This document shows, piece after piece, positions 36,851 to 45,490 of a stretch of 64,000 nucleotides of DNA (position 1 is the stretch's first letter; the number at the start of each line of letters is the position of its first letter). The DNA is from Microcoleus sp. CAWBG506 (GTDB lineage: Bacteria; Cyanobacteriota; Cyanobacteriia; Cyanobacteriales; Microcoleaceae). Location of the stretch: NCBI GenBank assembly GCA_020883125.1, contig JAHREW010000009.1:1-64000 (forward strand), read 5' to 3'. The notes under the pieces were generated by a model that had not been told where the DNA came from, made no database searches, and saw only the letters and a list, made by a program, of their open reading frames with translations. A program made the position numbers and the translations under genes.

Positions 36851-38896
36851 TTAACTGACTCCCGAAACGATCGCAAAACCCAGAACTGCGACAAACACAA
36901 TCAGGGCATAAAATTGAGCGCGACCGTTTTCAATGTATTTGAGTCCTTCGCCTGTTACCAGGGCGATAAAACCAGTCAAATTAACCACACCATCGACGAC
37001 TCGCAAATCTACTTCCATGACTTGCCGCGCTAAACGGCGGCTGCCTTTGACAAACAGAAATTCGTTGATGTCGTCGAGATACCACTTGTTGAGGGAGAAT
37101 TCGTAAAGTGGTTTGATTTTTTGGGCGATCGCCCCAGCATCAATTTTCCGGCTCAAATACATCAGGGAAGCCAAAGTAATGCCCAACAAAGCAATACCCA
37201 CAGAGCTGCCACCCATGATCAGAAATTCCGTCAAATCGAACTCGGCGGCGTGTTCCAAAACTTCTTCGAGAGACTCCCCAGGCGCACGCACAAACTGCTC
37301 GAAATAATTAGCAAACGGAGTTCCCACAAAACCAATTAACACAGAAGGTATTGCCAACACCACTAAAGGCAGAGCCATTGTTAACGGAGATTCGTGAGGG
37401 AAATGGTCGTGTTCATCGTGACTTTCCCCAGTTGTTGCCAATTCCTTAACATTCATCGCGCCTGGGCCGAAAGCAACCAAAGGTTGCAGAAGTTGCTGTT
37501 TGATCGCGTTGTCATTACCCCGGAATTCGCCCTCAAAGGTGCTGAAATACATTCGGAACATATAAAACGCGGTCATCCCGGCAGTCACCCAGCTCACAGC
37601 CCACAGAGCGGGATTTGCTTGAAAAGCTTGAGCGAGGATTTCGTCTTTTGACCAGAAACCCGCAAAGGGCGGAATGCCGCAGATTGCTAAGTTTCCGATT
37701 AAAAAGCAAGTAGCGGTAATCGGCATATATTTCCGCAAGCCGCCCATGACTCTCATGTCTTGAGCGAGGGCGGGGTTGCGCCCGACGACATCTTCCATAC
37801 CGTGAATCACGGAACCAGAACACAGGAACAGCATCGCTTTGAAGTAAGCGTGAGTCATCAAGTGGAACAGTCCGGCACTATAAGCGCCGACGCCCATTGC
37901 CATCACCATGTAGCCCAATTGGGAGATGGTGGAGTAGGCTAAGCCTTTTTTGATGTCATTTTGGGTAATTGCGATCGAAGCGCCCATAAATGCCGTAAAA
38001 CAGCCTGTACAGGCGATTAAATTCATGACTGCTGGCAACCCTTCAAATACTGGGTACATCCGAGCAATCAGGAAGACGCCGGCGGCTACCATTGTCGCGG
38101 CGTGGATCAGGGCCGAAATCGGTGTCGGGCCTTCCATGGCGTCTGGGAGCCAGACGTGGAGGGGGAATTGAGCGGATTTGGCGGCTGGCCCCAAAAATAT
38201 CAGGACTCCGAAGATGGTGGCCAAAGTGGCGCTCAGGGCACCGGATTCGACTAAGGAGTGCAGGCGATCGCCCATCACGTTAAATTCAAAGCTGCCGGTG
38301 GCCCAGTAAATGCCGAGGATGCCCAGCAGCAGGCCGAAGTCGCCGACGCGGTTGGTGACGAAGGCTTTTTGGCAGGCGTCAGCAGCGGGTTTGCGATCGT
38401 ACCAAAAGCCCACTAGCAGGTAGGAACACATACCTACCAGTTCCCAGAAGATGTAAATCTGAACGATGTTGGGGCTGACTACTAGACCTAGCATCGAGGC
38501 GCTGAAGATGCTCAGGTAGGCGTAAAAACGCACGTACCCGTCATCGTGAGCCATGTAGCCATCGGTATAAATCATCACTAAAAAGGCGACCGTAGTGACG
38601 ATCGCCAACATGACCGAAGTCAGGGGGTCAATGATATAGCCCATATTCAGCGAGAAGTCCCCAGCAGAAGCCCACTGAATAGTGCGGGTGTAGGGTGCGT
38701 GACCCTGTAGTTGACTCCACAACAATGCGAAAGAGAGTACCATTGACCCTCCGAGCGTGGAGACGATTAGTATCGCATTCCCTTGCCGGAGTTTGTTGGT
38801 GGCTTGGTTAAAGGTGATTAAGCCTAGACCTACTAGCATTGCGCCTGCCAGTGGCAGGACTGGAATCAGCCAAGCGTATTGATAAAGCAGTTCCAT
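36851..38896 (-). CDS. ndhF1: NDH-1 subunit NdhF (F1 type)
   Basis: Proton-pumping subunit of 681 aa, homologous to NuoL. Motifs: YIFWELVGMCSYLLVGFWY, FLGPAAKSAQFPLHVWLPDAMEGPTPISALIHAATMV (shown in parts: QFPLHVWLPDAMEGP), KKGLAYSTISQLGYMVMAMG, FSALLHLMTHA-like AGLFHLMTHAYFKAMLFL. The C-terminal long amphipathic helix region ends with IALVTGEGLKYIENGRAQFYAL. With NdhD1 it forms the membrane arm tip of NDH-1L, used in respiration and cyclic flow around photosystem I. It is the downstream part of the conserved rbcR-nnrU-thioredoxin neighbourhood in this window. ndhD, usually next, is 18.5 kb away, beyond DISARM. Confidence 0.93.
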   Translation of the reverse strand: MELLYQYAWLIPVLPLAGAMLVGLGLITFNQATNKLRQGNAILIVSTLGGSMVLSFALLWSQLQGHAPYTRTIQWASAGDFSLNMGYIIDPLTSVMLAIVTTVAFLVMIYTDGYMAHDDGYVRFYAYLSIFSASMLGLVVSPNIVQIYIFWELVGMCSYLLVGFWYDRKPAADACQKAFVTNRVGDFGLLLGILGIYWATGSFEFNVMGDRLHSLVESGALSATLATIFGVLIFLGPAAKSAQFPLHVWLPDAMEGPTPISALIHAATMVAAGVFLIARMYPVFEGLPAVMNLIACTGCFTAFMGASIAITQNDIKKGLAYSTISQLGYMVMAMGVGAYSAGLFHLMTHAYFKAMLFLCSGSVIHGMEDVVGRNPALAQDMRVMGGLRKYMPITATCFLIGNLAICGIPPFAGFWSKDEILAQAFQANPALWAVSWVTAGMTAFYMFRMYFSTFEGEFRGNDNAIKQQLLQPLVAFGPGAMNVKELATTGESHDEHDHFPHESPLTMALPLVVLAIPSVLIGFVGTPFANYFEQFVRAPGESLEEVLEHAAEFDLTEFLIMGGSSVGIALLGITLASLMYLSRKIDAGAIAQKIKPLYEFSLNKWYLDDINEFLFVKGSRRLARQVMEVDLRVVDGVVNLTGFIALVTGEGLKYIENGRAQFYALIVFVAVLGFAIVSGVS

Positions 38897-39192
38897 GACT
38901 GATGAAGTTTAAAGTTTCTACTAGATTGACAAAACTGTAAACAATTGTCACACAAGCCTGCATTAATGGGTAAAAATGCTTGATTTTTTTAGAAGTATCC
39001 TGCGTAGGGGGCATTATCGATATACCGCTTCGGTTACTGTGGGGATTTCGGCGGTTAACTAAATTACACATATTAAGCTGCTAATCGATGCTGCTCCGGT
39101 GCAACCGGAATTGATATTAACTGCACAATAAAGATTGTATCCCCGAAGTTTTTAATAATTCGGGGATACAATCTCTATGGCACTTAAAAATG
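38897..39192. other. ndhF upstream region with perfect stem-loop
   Basis: 39132-39147 and 39159-39174 form a perfect 16-bp stem (AGATTGTATCCCCGAA) with an 11-base loop. It follows the thioredoxin gene stop on the minus strand by 19 bp, so it is a probable terminator of that gene, although the T tail is weak. The rest, up to ndhF, should hold the ndhF promoter. Confidence 0.62.
39132..39174 (-). terminator. Stem-loop terminator after thioredoxin gene
   Basis: Perfect 16-bp inverted repeat with an A/T-rich loop just after the stop of the gene at 39193-39573; the strong stem supports termination, the weak tail leaves doubt. Confidence 0.6.
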
Positions 39193-39573
39193 CTACCTGT
39201 TGACTGCTTCCTGGGGTTGCAGCCGTTGAGTTGGGGCATATACCCCAGAGGTCGCCAGCATCCAGGAGTCGAGAGTCCGGCGCAGTTCCTCCCGTCCTTG
39301 GTAATGTTCAAATCTAAATCTAACTTTGTCCCCTTCAAACAAAATCAGCGTCGGGAGACTTGTCAGGCGATAAGTGTTGGCTAATTTCAAACTTTCATCG
39401 GCATTCACCCCTAGGAGCTTGACTTTGCCTGCCCACTGTGCCTCAAATGTTGTGAGCGTGGGGTTGATCGCGCGGCACAGACCGCACCAGGGCGCCCAAA
39501 AATGAACTAAAACGGGGGTAGACGCTTGAAAAACCTCTTGTGCAAAAGTGCGTTCGCTAACGGACAACACCAT
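39193..39573 (-). CDS. Thioredoxin-fold protein with CGLC active site
   Basis: Thioredoxin-like protein of 126 aa. The centre is FWAPWCGLCRAINP with Cys30 and Cys33, so the usual Pro between the cysteines is Leu (WCGPC becomes WCGLC). The rest is typical: VKLLGVNADESLKLANTYRLTSLPTLILFEGD with the cis-Pro loop SLPT. The C-terminal extension of about 25 residues (LATSGVYAPTQRLQPQEAVNR) is not part of the fold. It is cytoplasmic by lack of a signal. The CGLC centre should change redox potential; cyanobacteria have conserved thioredoxins of this kind near ndhF/rbcR, and a role in light-dependent redox control is inference. Confidence 0.87.
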   Translation of the reverse strand: MVLSVSERTFAQEVFQASTPVLVHFWAPWCGLCRAINPTLTTFEAQWAGKVKLLGVNADESLKLANTYRLTSLPTLILFEGDKVRFRFEHYQGREELRRTLDSWMLATSGVYAPTQRLQPQEAVNR

Positions 39574-39617
39574 GATCCCTCAAAAATTAATAAATTTTTT
39601 CTATCCTAGGGATCATG

Positions 39618-40331
39618 CTACCAGTATATGTTCCCAGTCGCACGCATCAAAAAAGGATGAATTTTCCACAGCAGGGTAGTAAAAATGACTACACCTACAT
39701 AGGAAGGGCGCAAGAACTCAAGCAAATCAAGGGTTTGACGTTTTTGGAGGATAGCCAAAAATGGCAAAATTGATGTCCGAGATTTGATGGTTTCAAAGGA
39801 TTCGCCAAAACGGGCCTGAAGTCGCCTGTCACCGTGCCACACTCCGAACAGGTGGTGAAGTACCAAACCAATGGAAGTCAGGAGGGTAAAGCTAGTGCCA
39901 ATCCACAGAGTGTGGGCTATGCACCAAATCACCTGTCCTACCATTTGCGGGTGCCTGGTGATGCGGATGATGCCGGTTTCGTAGAGGTGAACTTGGGGTT
40001 TTTGGATGGCGGCAATTTCGAGGAGGTTGAAAGTTGCTGGGTACAGAAACAGGAAAGAAATTGCCGAAAGTATCCAAACTAGGGGTTTGACAGCGGGGAT
40101 GCCTTGTAGCTGCCAAAGCTGTATACCGTCGTAGCGGTGGTTGAAAAAGTAGACAATCAGAATGACTGCTAGGGGCAAACTGACTAGGGCAAATAAAACG
40201 CGGTAAAGTCTTGCCCCGATGAGCTTTTCAGCTTTGGGGCGGAGGGCGGCTAAACCGCTGTGGGCGAACGCAAAACCGAGTAAAAGTCCCAGCATAACTA
40301 AGTGGCTATCGAGTGCCAAATTCATCGTCAT
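39618..40331 (-). CDS. NnrU-family membrane protein
   Basis: Integral membrane protein of 237 aa with six to seven hydrophobic helices. Motifs HSGLAALRP, YETGIIRITRHPQMVGQVIWCIAHTLWIG and HHLFGVWHGDRRLQARFGESF identify the NnrU family, homologous to 15-cis-zeta-carotene isomerase (Z-ISO) of plants. RHPQ and the several His residues are the haem-ligand candidates of that family. In denitrifiers NnrU supports nitrite/NO reduction; in cyanobacteria a Z-ISO-like or related role is plausible but not proved. It is divergent from rbcR and 44 bp upstream of the thioredoxin gene, likely in one operon. The start could be MTMNLAL or the Met at residue 13. Confidence 0.84.
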   Translation of the reverse strand: MTMNLALDSHLVMLGLLLGFAFAHSGLAALRPKAEKLIGARLYRVLFALVSLPLAVILIVYFFNHRYDGIQLWQLQGIPAVKPLVWILSAISFLFLYPATFNLLEIAAIQKPQVHLYETGIIRITRHPQMVGQVIWCIAHTLWIGTSFTLLTSIGLVLHHLFGVWHGDRRLQARFGESFETIKSRTSILPFLAILQKRQTLDLLEFLRPSYVGVVIFTTLLWKIHPFLMRATGNIYW

Positions 40332-40638
40332 TGTAAATATTAAGAAAAGTTATTGATTCGTGGCCAATTTGTGTCACAAAGTATCTATGGGAGCATTCAG
40401 CGGTTATCAGTCATTAGTCCTTAGTCATTAGTCATCAGTCCTTAGTCCTTAGTCATCAGTCCTTAGTCATTAGTCCTTAGCGCTAGGCCAATTTGCAGCT
40501 ACAGACAAATGACAACTGCTTTCTTGACAACTGCCTGCTGCCCGCTGCCCACTGCTTTCTTGACAACTGCCCGCTGCCCACTGCTTTCGTGACAACGGAC
40601 AACGGACAACTACCAAATGACAACTGACGAGTAGATAT
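40332..40638. repeat. nnrU-rbcR gap: heptamer array and GACAACTGC repeats
   Basis: 40404-40480 is eleven 7-bp units of TCATTAG/TCCTTAG/TCATCAG type, an STRR. 40508-40625 has several imperfect copies of TTGACAACTGCCCGCTGCCC and GACAACGGACAAC. Both lie in the divergent promoter region. Confidence 0.9.
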
Positions 40639-41643
40639 ATGTCTGACCTTCCTTTCACTTTAGACCAGTTACGTATTCTCAAGGCGATCGCTTCTGAAGG
40701 TAGCTTCAAACGCGCCGCTGACAGCCTCTATGTATCCCAGCCAGCAGTTAGCTTGCAGGTGCAAAACTTAGAGAGACAGTTGGACGTACCGCTGTTCGAT
40801 AGAGGGGGGCGTAGGGCTCAACTCACGGAAGCGGGACACCTGCTGCTGAGTTACGGCGAGAAAATTTTATCGCTTTGTCAAGAAACTTGTCGAGCTCTCG
40901 AAGACTTGCAAAATCTTCAAGGTGGCACCTTGATTGTGGGGGCGTCTCAAACTACTGGGACTTATTTGCTACCTCGGATGATCGGGATGTTTCGGCAAAA
41001 ATACCCGGATGTGGCGGTACAACTTCACGTTCACTCGACTCGTCGTACTGCTTGGAGTGTGGCTAACGGACAAATCGATTTGGCGATTGTCGGTGGAGAA
41101 ATTCCTACGGAACTTCTGGAAGCTTTGGATGTTGTTCCTTATGCTGAGGACGAGCTTGCTCTGATTCTCCCTCCGTCTCACCCGATGGTAAAACAAGAAA
41201 CAATCCAAAAGGAAGACCTTTACAAATTGCAGTTTATTTCCCTGGATTCCCAGTCTACTATCCGCAAAGTTATCGATCAGGTGTTGTCTCGCAGCGGTAT
41301 TGATACTCGTCGCCTGAAAATTGAGATGGAACTAAATTCGATCGAGGCGATTAAAAATGCCGTGCAGTCGGGGTTGGGTGCTGCTTTTGTGTCGGTTTCG
41401 GCGATCGAAAAGGAGTTGCTGATGGGTGTTTTGCACAAAGCTCAAATGGAGGAAGTGGTGGTGACTCGAGTTTTGTCGCTCATTTGCAACCCCAACCGCT
41501 ACCGTTCTAAAGCTGCTGAGGCTTTCAGTAATGAAATTTTGCCTTCCTTTGCTACTTATTCTGGTGTCAAGGAGAGAAAAGAATCTTCAGGTTTTGAGTT
41601 CGATCCTAGAGAGATTCTATCTCCCAACTCGGCGGGTAGTTAA
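40639..41643 (+). CDS. rbcR: LysR-family regulator RbcR
   Basis: LysR regulator of 334 aa with the RbcR/Ycf30 sequence: [59 protein letters not shown], then [18 protein letters not shown] and [18 protein letters not shown]. RbcR controls rbcLXS in cyanobacteria and red-algal plastids, responding to Calvin-cycle metabolites. The effector domain (residues about 90-310) is followed by a short variable tail ([17 protein letters not shown]). It is divergent from nnrU, as in related cyanobacterial genomes as I remember them. The ATG follows 307 bp of repeat-filled leader. Confidence 0.94.
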   Translation: MSDLPFTLDQLRILKAIASEGSFKRAADSLYVSQPAVSLQVQNLERQLDVPLFDRGGRRAQLTEAGHLLLSYGEKILSLCQETCRALEDLQNLQGGTLIVGASQTTGTYLLPRMIGMFRQKYPDVAVQLHVHSTRRTAWSVANGQIDLAIVGGEIPTELLEALDVVPYAEDELALILPPSHPMVKQETIQKEDLYKLQFISLDSQSTIRKVIDQVLSRSGIDTRRLKIEMELNSIEAIKNAVQSGLGAAFVSVSAIEKELLMGVLHKAQMEEVVVTRVLSLICNPNRYRSKAAEAFSNEILPSFATYSGVKERKESSGFEFDPREILSPNSAGS

Positions 41644-41986
41644 TCTGTGGACTGGGGCGCGATCGGTGGCGGGTAGCCATCTCAAGTGTTTGTTGATTTG
41701 GGAGGGACACAGTGGCACAAAGGGAGAGGGGGATAGAATTTTACTTTTTTTCCTCAAGGATTTAAGTATACAATTTAAAGGGGCGACAGTTGATTAGACT
41801 TCTTTAAAAAAGTAAGTCTTGAACAGGCTTTCTGGTCTGTTGCACAATAAATATGGTCGATGTCTATTAGATTGTTGTGTCTATCCCGGTCTGATTTGGT
41901 AGTGAGAATTCTTCTCCTCACCATGAGGAAGTTGAATAGCTAAGGGTCGATTCTTCAATTCTTTTGTCTCAAATCTAAAACTGATA
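41644..41986. other. Gene-free stretch between rbcR and kinase gene
   Basis: No gene, palindrome or array of note. A few GCGATCG words and an AT-rich end suggest only the promoter of the next gene. Confidence 0.5.
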
Positions 41987-43447
41987 ATGGAAGTTTATTG
42001 CACGCGCCCAGGATGTCCGCGCCCTCAAAACTATTTTCCCGACCTCGATGACAGTTCGCTGCTGAAAACTGTGCAGCAAAGGTATTGCAAAACCTGTGGA
42101 ATGCCCCTGATTCTGAGCGGCCGCTATTTGCCGGTCAGGCTTTTGGGTCAAGGCGGTTTTGGGGCTGCCTTTCTGGCTCGCGATCGCTATACTCCGGCGA
42201 TGCGTCAGTGCGTTGCTAAACTGTTGCAACCGTCGGTGAGTCTGACTCCGGCACAACTAACAATCGCTCAGAATCTGTTTGAACGGGAAGCGGCTGTTCT
42301 GGAAGAACTGGGCAACGAACATCCGCAAATTCCGAGTCTGCTGGCTTTTTTTGAGTTGACTGTTCCCAGTTTGCAGGCGGGGAAAACCGATCAGTTTTTC
42401 TATCTGGTTCAAGAATTTATTGATGGTGAAAATTTGGAGCAGGAACTGGCTGTAAAAGGCAAGTTTTCGGAATCGGAAACGGTGGAAGTATTGCGGGAAA
42501 TTTTGAAGGTTCTCGATTTTGTTCACTCTCGCGGTTCGATTCACCGGGATCTTAAACCTGCTAATATTATGCGGGGTAAAAATGGCCGGCTTTATCTATT
42601 AGATTTTGGGGCTGTTAAACAGGTGACGCAAAGTGCAGGAAGTGCTAAAGCTTCTACTGGGATTTATTCTTTGGGTTATGCTCCCCCAGAACAGATGAAC
42701 GGCCAAGAGGTTTATCCGGCTACGGATTTGTATGCTTTGGGTGTGACTTGTATTACTTTGCTGAGTGGTTTGCAGCCGACGGAGCTGTTTGATAGTTACA
42801 GAAATGAGTGGAATTGGCATTCGCGGGTGCAGATTAACTCGCGTTTGGCTCAAGTTCTCGATCGACTGTTATTATCAGCTCCTAGCCAGCGTTTTCAATC
42901 GGCGGCTGAGGTGGAAACGGCTCTGAAATCTCACTCTCAACAGCCTACAATCGTCGTGCAGCCTCCTCTGACACCTACTCAACCCCCCGTACAAACTTTG
43001 CCTTCGATACCGACTTACCAGCCTCCTATGCCTGTTTCCGGGAATGCTCCAGGAGGGCTGCAACATAAGCCGAGATGGGCTTTTTCGATCTGGGATGTGT
43101 TGTCGGGAGCGGCGTTTACGGGTTTTGAGGGTGGGTTGCTGGCGATCGCCCTGACGAGTTTACTGCACTCTCCTGGGCTGAGTATGGGATTGTTGGGGAT
43201 GATTCTGGGGGGTCTGATTTATGGTCAATATCGCCGAACGCTGGAACTAACTGAGATGTTGACTATTGGCGCTGGTACTCTGGCTTTGTTGGTGTTTTTC
43301 CCGGCTTTGCGATCGGCGGCAACTGTGATTTATCCTGGTGCTACTATCATGGGTGTGTTGTTTGTGGGGTGGTTGGGGGCTTTAGGTGCGATCGCAGCAA
43401 CAGCCATATTCCGCTTGATCTATAAGTTACTTTCTAATGTTTTTTAA
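41987..43447 (+). CDS. 4-Cys Ser/Thr protein kinase with C-terminal membrane segments
   Basis: Hanks-type kinase of 486 aa. N-terminal cysteines Cys5, Cys10, Cys34 and Cys37 form a zinc-ribbon-like cluster. Kinase motifs are GQGGFG (54-59), VAKLLQP (Lys78), HRDLKPANI (about 185) and LLDFGAVKQV (about 206), followed by GIYSLGYAPPEQM and ATDLYALGVTC. After a proline/glutamine-rich linker (VQPPLTPTQPPVQTLP) the last 115 residues have about four hydrophobic helices, so the kinase is probably membrane-anchored with the kinase domain in the cytoplasm. It resembles the kinase at 2456-4444 in the first 320 residues but has a membrane tail instead of the FGE-like domain. Confidence 0.92.
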   Translation: MEVYCTRPGCPRPQNYFPDLDDSSLLKTVQQRYCKTCGMPLILSGRYLPVRLLGQGGFGAAFLARDRYTPAMRQCVAKLLQPSVSLTPAQLTIAQNLFEREAAVLEELGNEHPQIPSLLAFFELTVPSLQAGKTDQFFYLVQEFIDGENLEQELAVKGKFSESETVEVLREILKVLDFVHSRGSIHRDLKPANIMRGKNGRLYLLDFGAVKQVTQSAGSAKASTGIYSLGYAPPEQMNGQEVYPATDLYALGVTCITLLSGLQPTELFDSYRNEWNWHSRVQINSRLAQVLDRLLLSAPSQRFQSAAEVETALKSHSQQPTIVVQPPLTPTQPPVQTLPSIPTYQPPMPVSGNAPGGLQHKPRWAFSIWDVLSGAAFTGFEGGLLAIALTSLLHSPGLSMGLLGMILGGLIYGQYRRTLELTEMLTIGAGTLALLVFFPALRSAATVIYPGATIMGVLFVGWLGALGAIAATAIFRLIYKLLSNVF

Positions 43448-43497
43448 GCTGACATCCGTTATATCAATTCCATATAAAGTTCTGTCAACGAGTAAGA

Positions 43498-43595
43498 TTA
43501 AACGAACCACGAAGACGCGAAGAACGCGAAGAAAGAACAACATCTTCTTCTTTCTCTTCCTTCGTGTCCTTTGTGCCTTCGCGGTTTAATCATTC
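43498..43595. repeat. Palindromic element upstream of asparagine-synthetase-like gene
   Basis: The segment AAACGAACCACGAAGACGCG and the later CTTCCTTCGTGTCC...CTTCGCGGTTTAATC form inverted arms. Related words (CTCTTCCTCTGTGTTCTC, GCGGTTAAATCATTCC) occur at 45312-45365, 46876-46925 and 50757-50810. It ends just before the ATG at 43598. Confidence 0.75.
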
Positions 43596-43597
43596 CG

Positions 43598-45271
43598 ATG
43601 CAAAATCAGAAGTCGAGCAATCCGAATTGGACGATCGCTTGGGGGCCAGAAGCCCGATCGCACCCTGCAACTTGGGAAACCGCCGGTTTTGCCATAATTG
43701 GTGCTGAACCCACCTTCAGCCCCGATCGGCGATTTGTGGTGGTAGGTGACTGTTCCTTCGATCGCACTTTGCTGCTCAAACAACAGATTGATACCGATGG
43801 ATTGACTGATTTGGCGATCGTCGGGCGGCTATGGGAACAGTCTGGGATTGAAACTCTGAGCTTGCTAGAAGGACAATTTGCGTTGGCTGTGTGGGATCGA
43901 GAGGAGAAAACCTTGTGTCTGGGGCGCGATCGCGTGGGAGCAAAAACGCTGTATTACACCCGTGCAGGAACGACTCGCTGGATCGCACCCAGACTGCGAT
44001 CGCTGAATCCGTATCACGATCGAACACTGGATTTAGTTGCTTTGCGCGACTATTTGTGCTGTGCGTTTGTACCGGGAGCACAAACGCTGTGGGAAGCGGT
44101 GCGAGAGTTGCGCCCTGGTAGTTACTTGTATTTACCGGATGTTGAGGCGCACAGATATTGGCAGCCGCAGGAGCAAATTACTGACGCCGATCGCCCTTTG
44201 GAATGGCACAGTCAACAAGTGCGATCGCTCTTGGAACAACTGGTGCAAGAGGCGCTACCAGCCGGGGAACCTGTCGCAGCATACCTTTCGGGCGGCATTG
44301 ATTCCAGTTGCGTGACTGCGATCGCATCCCGGTTGCACGATCGACCGGTGCACACTTTTTCGATGCACTTTGGCGCCCAATATCCGAACGAGATTGAATT
44401 TGCCAACATCGTCGCAGCACATTGCGGCACCCAGCACCATATTTTAGAAGTTTCGCCACAGCAAATTTGGGAGTTGCTACCGGAAACGTTGGCCGCTATG
44501 GATGATCCGGTGGGAGAAGGTTTGACGGTGCCCAATTTGCTGTTGGGGCGATCGGCAAAACAATTCGCAGATGTGGTACTGAATGGGGAAGGTGGCGATC
44601 CGTGTTTTGGCGGGCCGAAAAATAAGCCGATGTTGCTGAATAGTTTGTATGGTTCGATTCAGGGTAAACCAGATCCGATCGCAGCTTACTTGACTTCGTT
44701 TCAGAAATGCTATGTGGATTTGCCGCGCTTGCTGAAGCCGGAGGTTTGGAATCAAGTAAAAGATGCGCCTTCGGTGTTTGCGGACGAATTACAGCAGACA
44801 GAGACGACATTTTTGAATCGGTTGATGCGACTGAATATTGAGTATAAGGGAGCCGATTACATTTTGACTAAGGTGAATAATCTGACGGCTGCTGCGGGGC
44901 TAAAAGCTCGATCGCCCCTATTCGATCGGCGGATGGTGGCGCTGAGTTTACAAATTCCCCCAGAATACAAGCTTTCGGGCGCGCAGGAAAAGGCTGTGCT
45001 CAAGGCTGCTGTGGCGGATTTACTGCCAGATGTGATTATCAACCGTCCAAAAAGTGGGATGGTAATGTCAATGCAGCAGTGGTTTTTGAAGGATTGGCAA
45101 CGACAAGCGCGATCGTTGCTGTTGAATCGTCGTGCTGCGATCGCACCTTACCTCGATCGGGCATTGATTGATGAGTGGCTAAACTATCGCGGCGAAGTTT
45201 TTCCCCGCTACGGGCTGAAACTGTGGCTGTTAGTAACCCTAGAAATTTGGTTACAGGTAAATCGCCGTTAA
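43598..45271 (+). CDS. Asparagine-synthetase-like amidotransferase lacking the glutaminase cysteine
   Basis: Protein of 557 aa with the two-domain AsnB plan. The N-terminal GATase-II-like part (GQFALAVWDREEKTLCLGRDRVGAKTLYY, shortened) is present, but residues after Met are QNQ, so the Cys2 nucleophile that frees ammonia from glutamine is absent. The C-terminal synthetase part is intact: PP-loop LSGGIDSSC, and NGEGGD, with NRPKSGM near the end. It may thus use free ammonia or another amine and activate a carboxylate by adenylation, as beta-lactam synthetases and lasso-peptide cyclases do. A TTG codon 9 codons upstream would give MC but falls in repeat DNA. A second such gene is at 48341-50095, pointing to specialised metabolism. 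Confidence 0.85.
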   Translation: MQNQKSSNPNWTIAWGPEARSHPATWETAGFAIIGAEPTFSPDRRFVVVGDCSFDRTLLLKQQIDTDGLTDLAIVGRLWEQSGIETLSLLEGQFALAVWDREEKTLCLGRDRVGAKTLYYTRAGTTRWIAPRLRSLNPYHDRTLDLVALRDYLCCAFVPGAQTLWEAVRELRPGSYLYLPDVEAHRYWQPQEQITDADRPLEWHSQQVRSLLEQLVQEALPAGEPVAAYLSGGIDSSCVTAIASRLHDRPVHTFSMHFGAQYPNEIEFANIVAAHCGTQHHILEVSPQQIWELLPETLAAMDDPVGEGLTVPNLLLGRSAKQFADVVLNGEGGDPCFGGPKNKPMLLNSLYGSIQGKPDPIAAYLTSFQKCYVDLPRLLKPEVWNQVKDAPSVFADELQQTETTFLNRLMRLNIEYKGADYILTKVNNLTAAAGLKARSPLFDRRMVALSLQIPPEYKLSGAQEKAVLKAAVADLLPDVIINRPKSGMVMSMQQWFLKDWQRQARSLLLNRRAAIAPYLDRALIDEWLNYRGEVFPRYGLKLWLLVTLEIWLQVNRR

Positions 45272-45397
45272 CTAATATCAAATCCGCGCCTCATCAAAAC
45301 CATTCATCCCTCTCTTCTCTTCCTCTGTGTTCTCTGTGTTCTCTGCGGTTAAATCATTCCGATCCAACTGTAATGGATATTACCATAAATATCAAAG

Positions 45398-45467
45398 AAA
45401 CCGGGTTTTTACCAATTTCAAAGACTCAAATGCAATATTTTCGTAAAAACCCCGGTTTCTGCCTAAG
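45398..45467. terminator. Palindrome AGAAACCGGG...CCCGGTTTCT between convergent genes
   Basis: Inverted copies of AGAAACCGGGTTTTT (45398 onward) and AAAAACCCCGGTTTCT (to 45467) lie between the convergent genes ending at 45271 and 45491. It is a member of the family seen at 28878-29125 and could stop transcription both ways. Confidence 0.5.
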
Positions 45468-45490
45468 TCCTAAAAGTTTGAAAACACGCC

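Noticed and set aside
43571-43597. TTG start giving Met-Cys, which could restore the glutaminase cysteine
   Set aside because: It lies in a palindromic repeat, the residues after Cys (LRG) are not CGI-like, and the ATG at 43598 is better placed.
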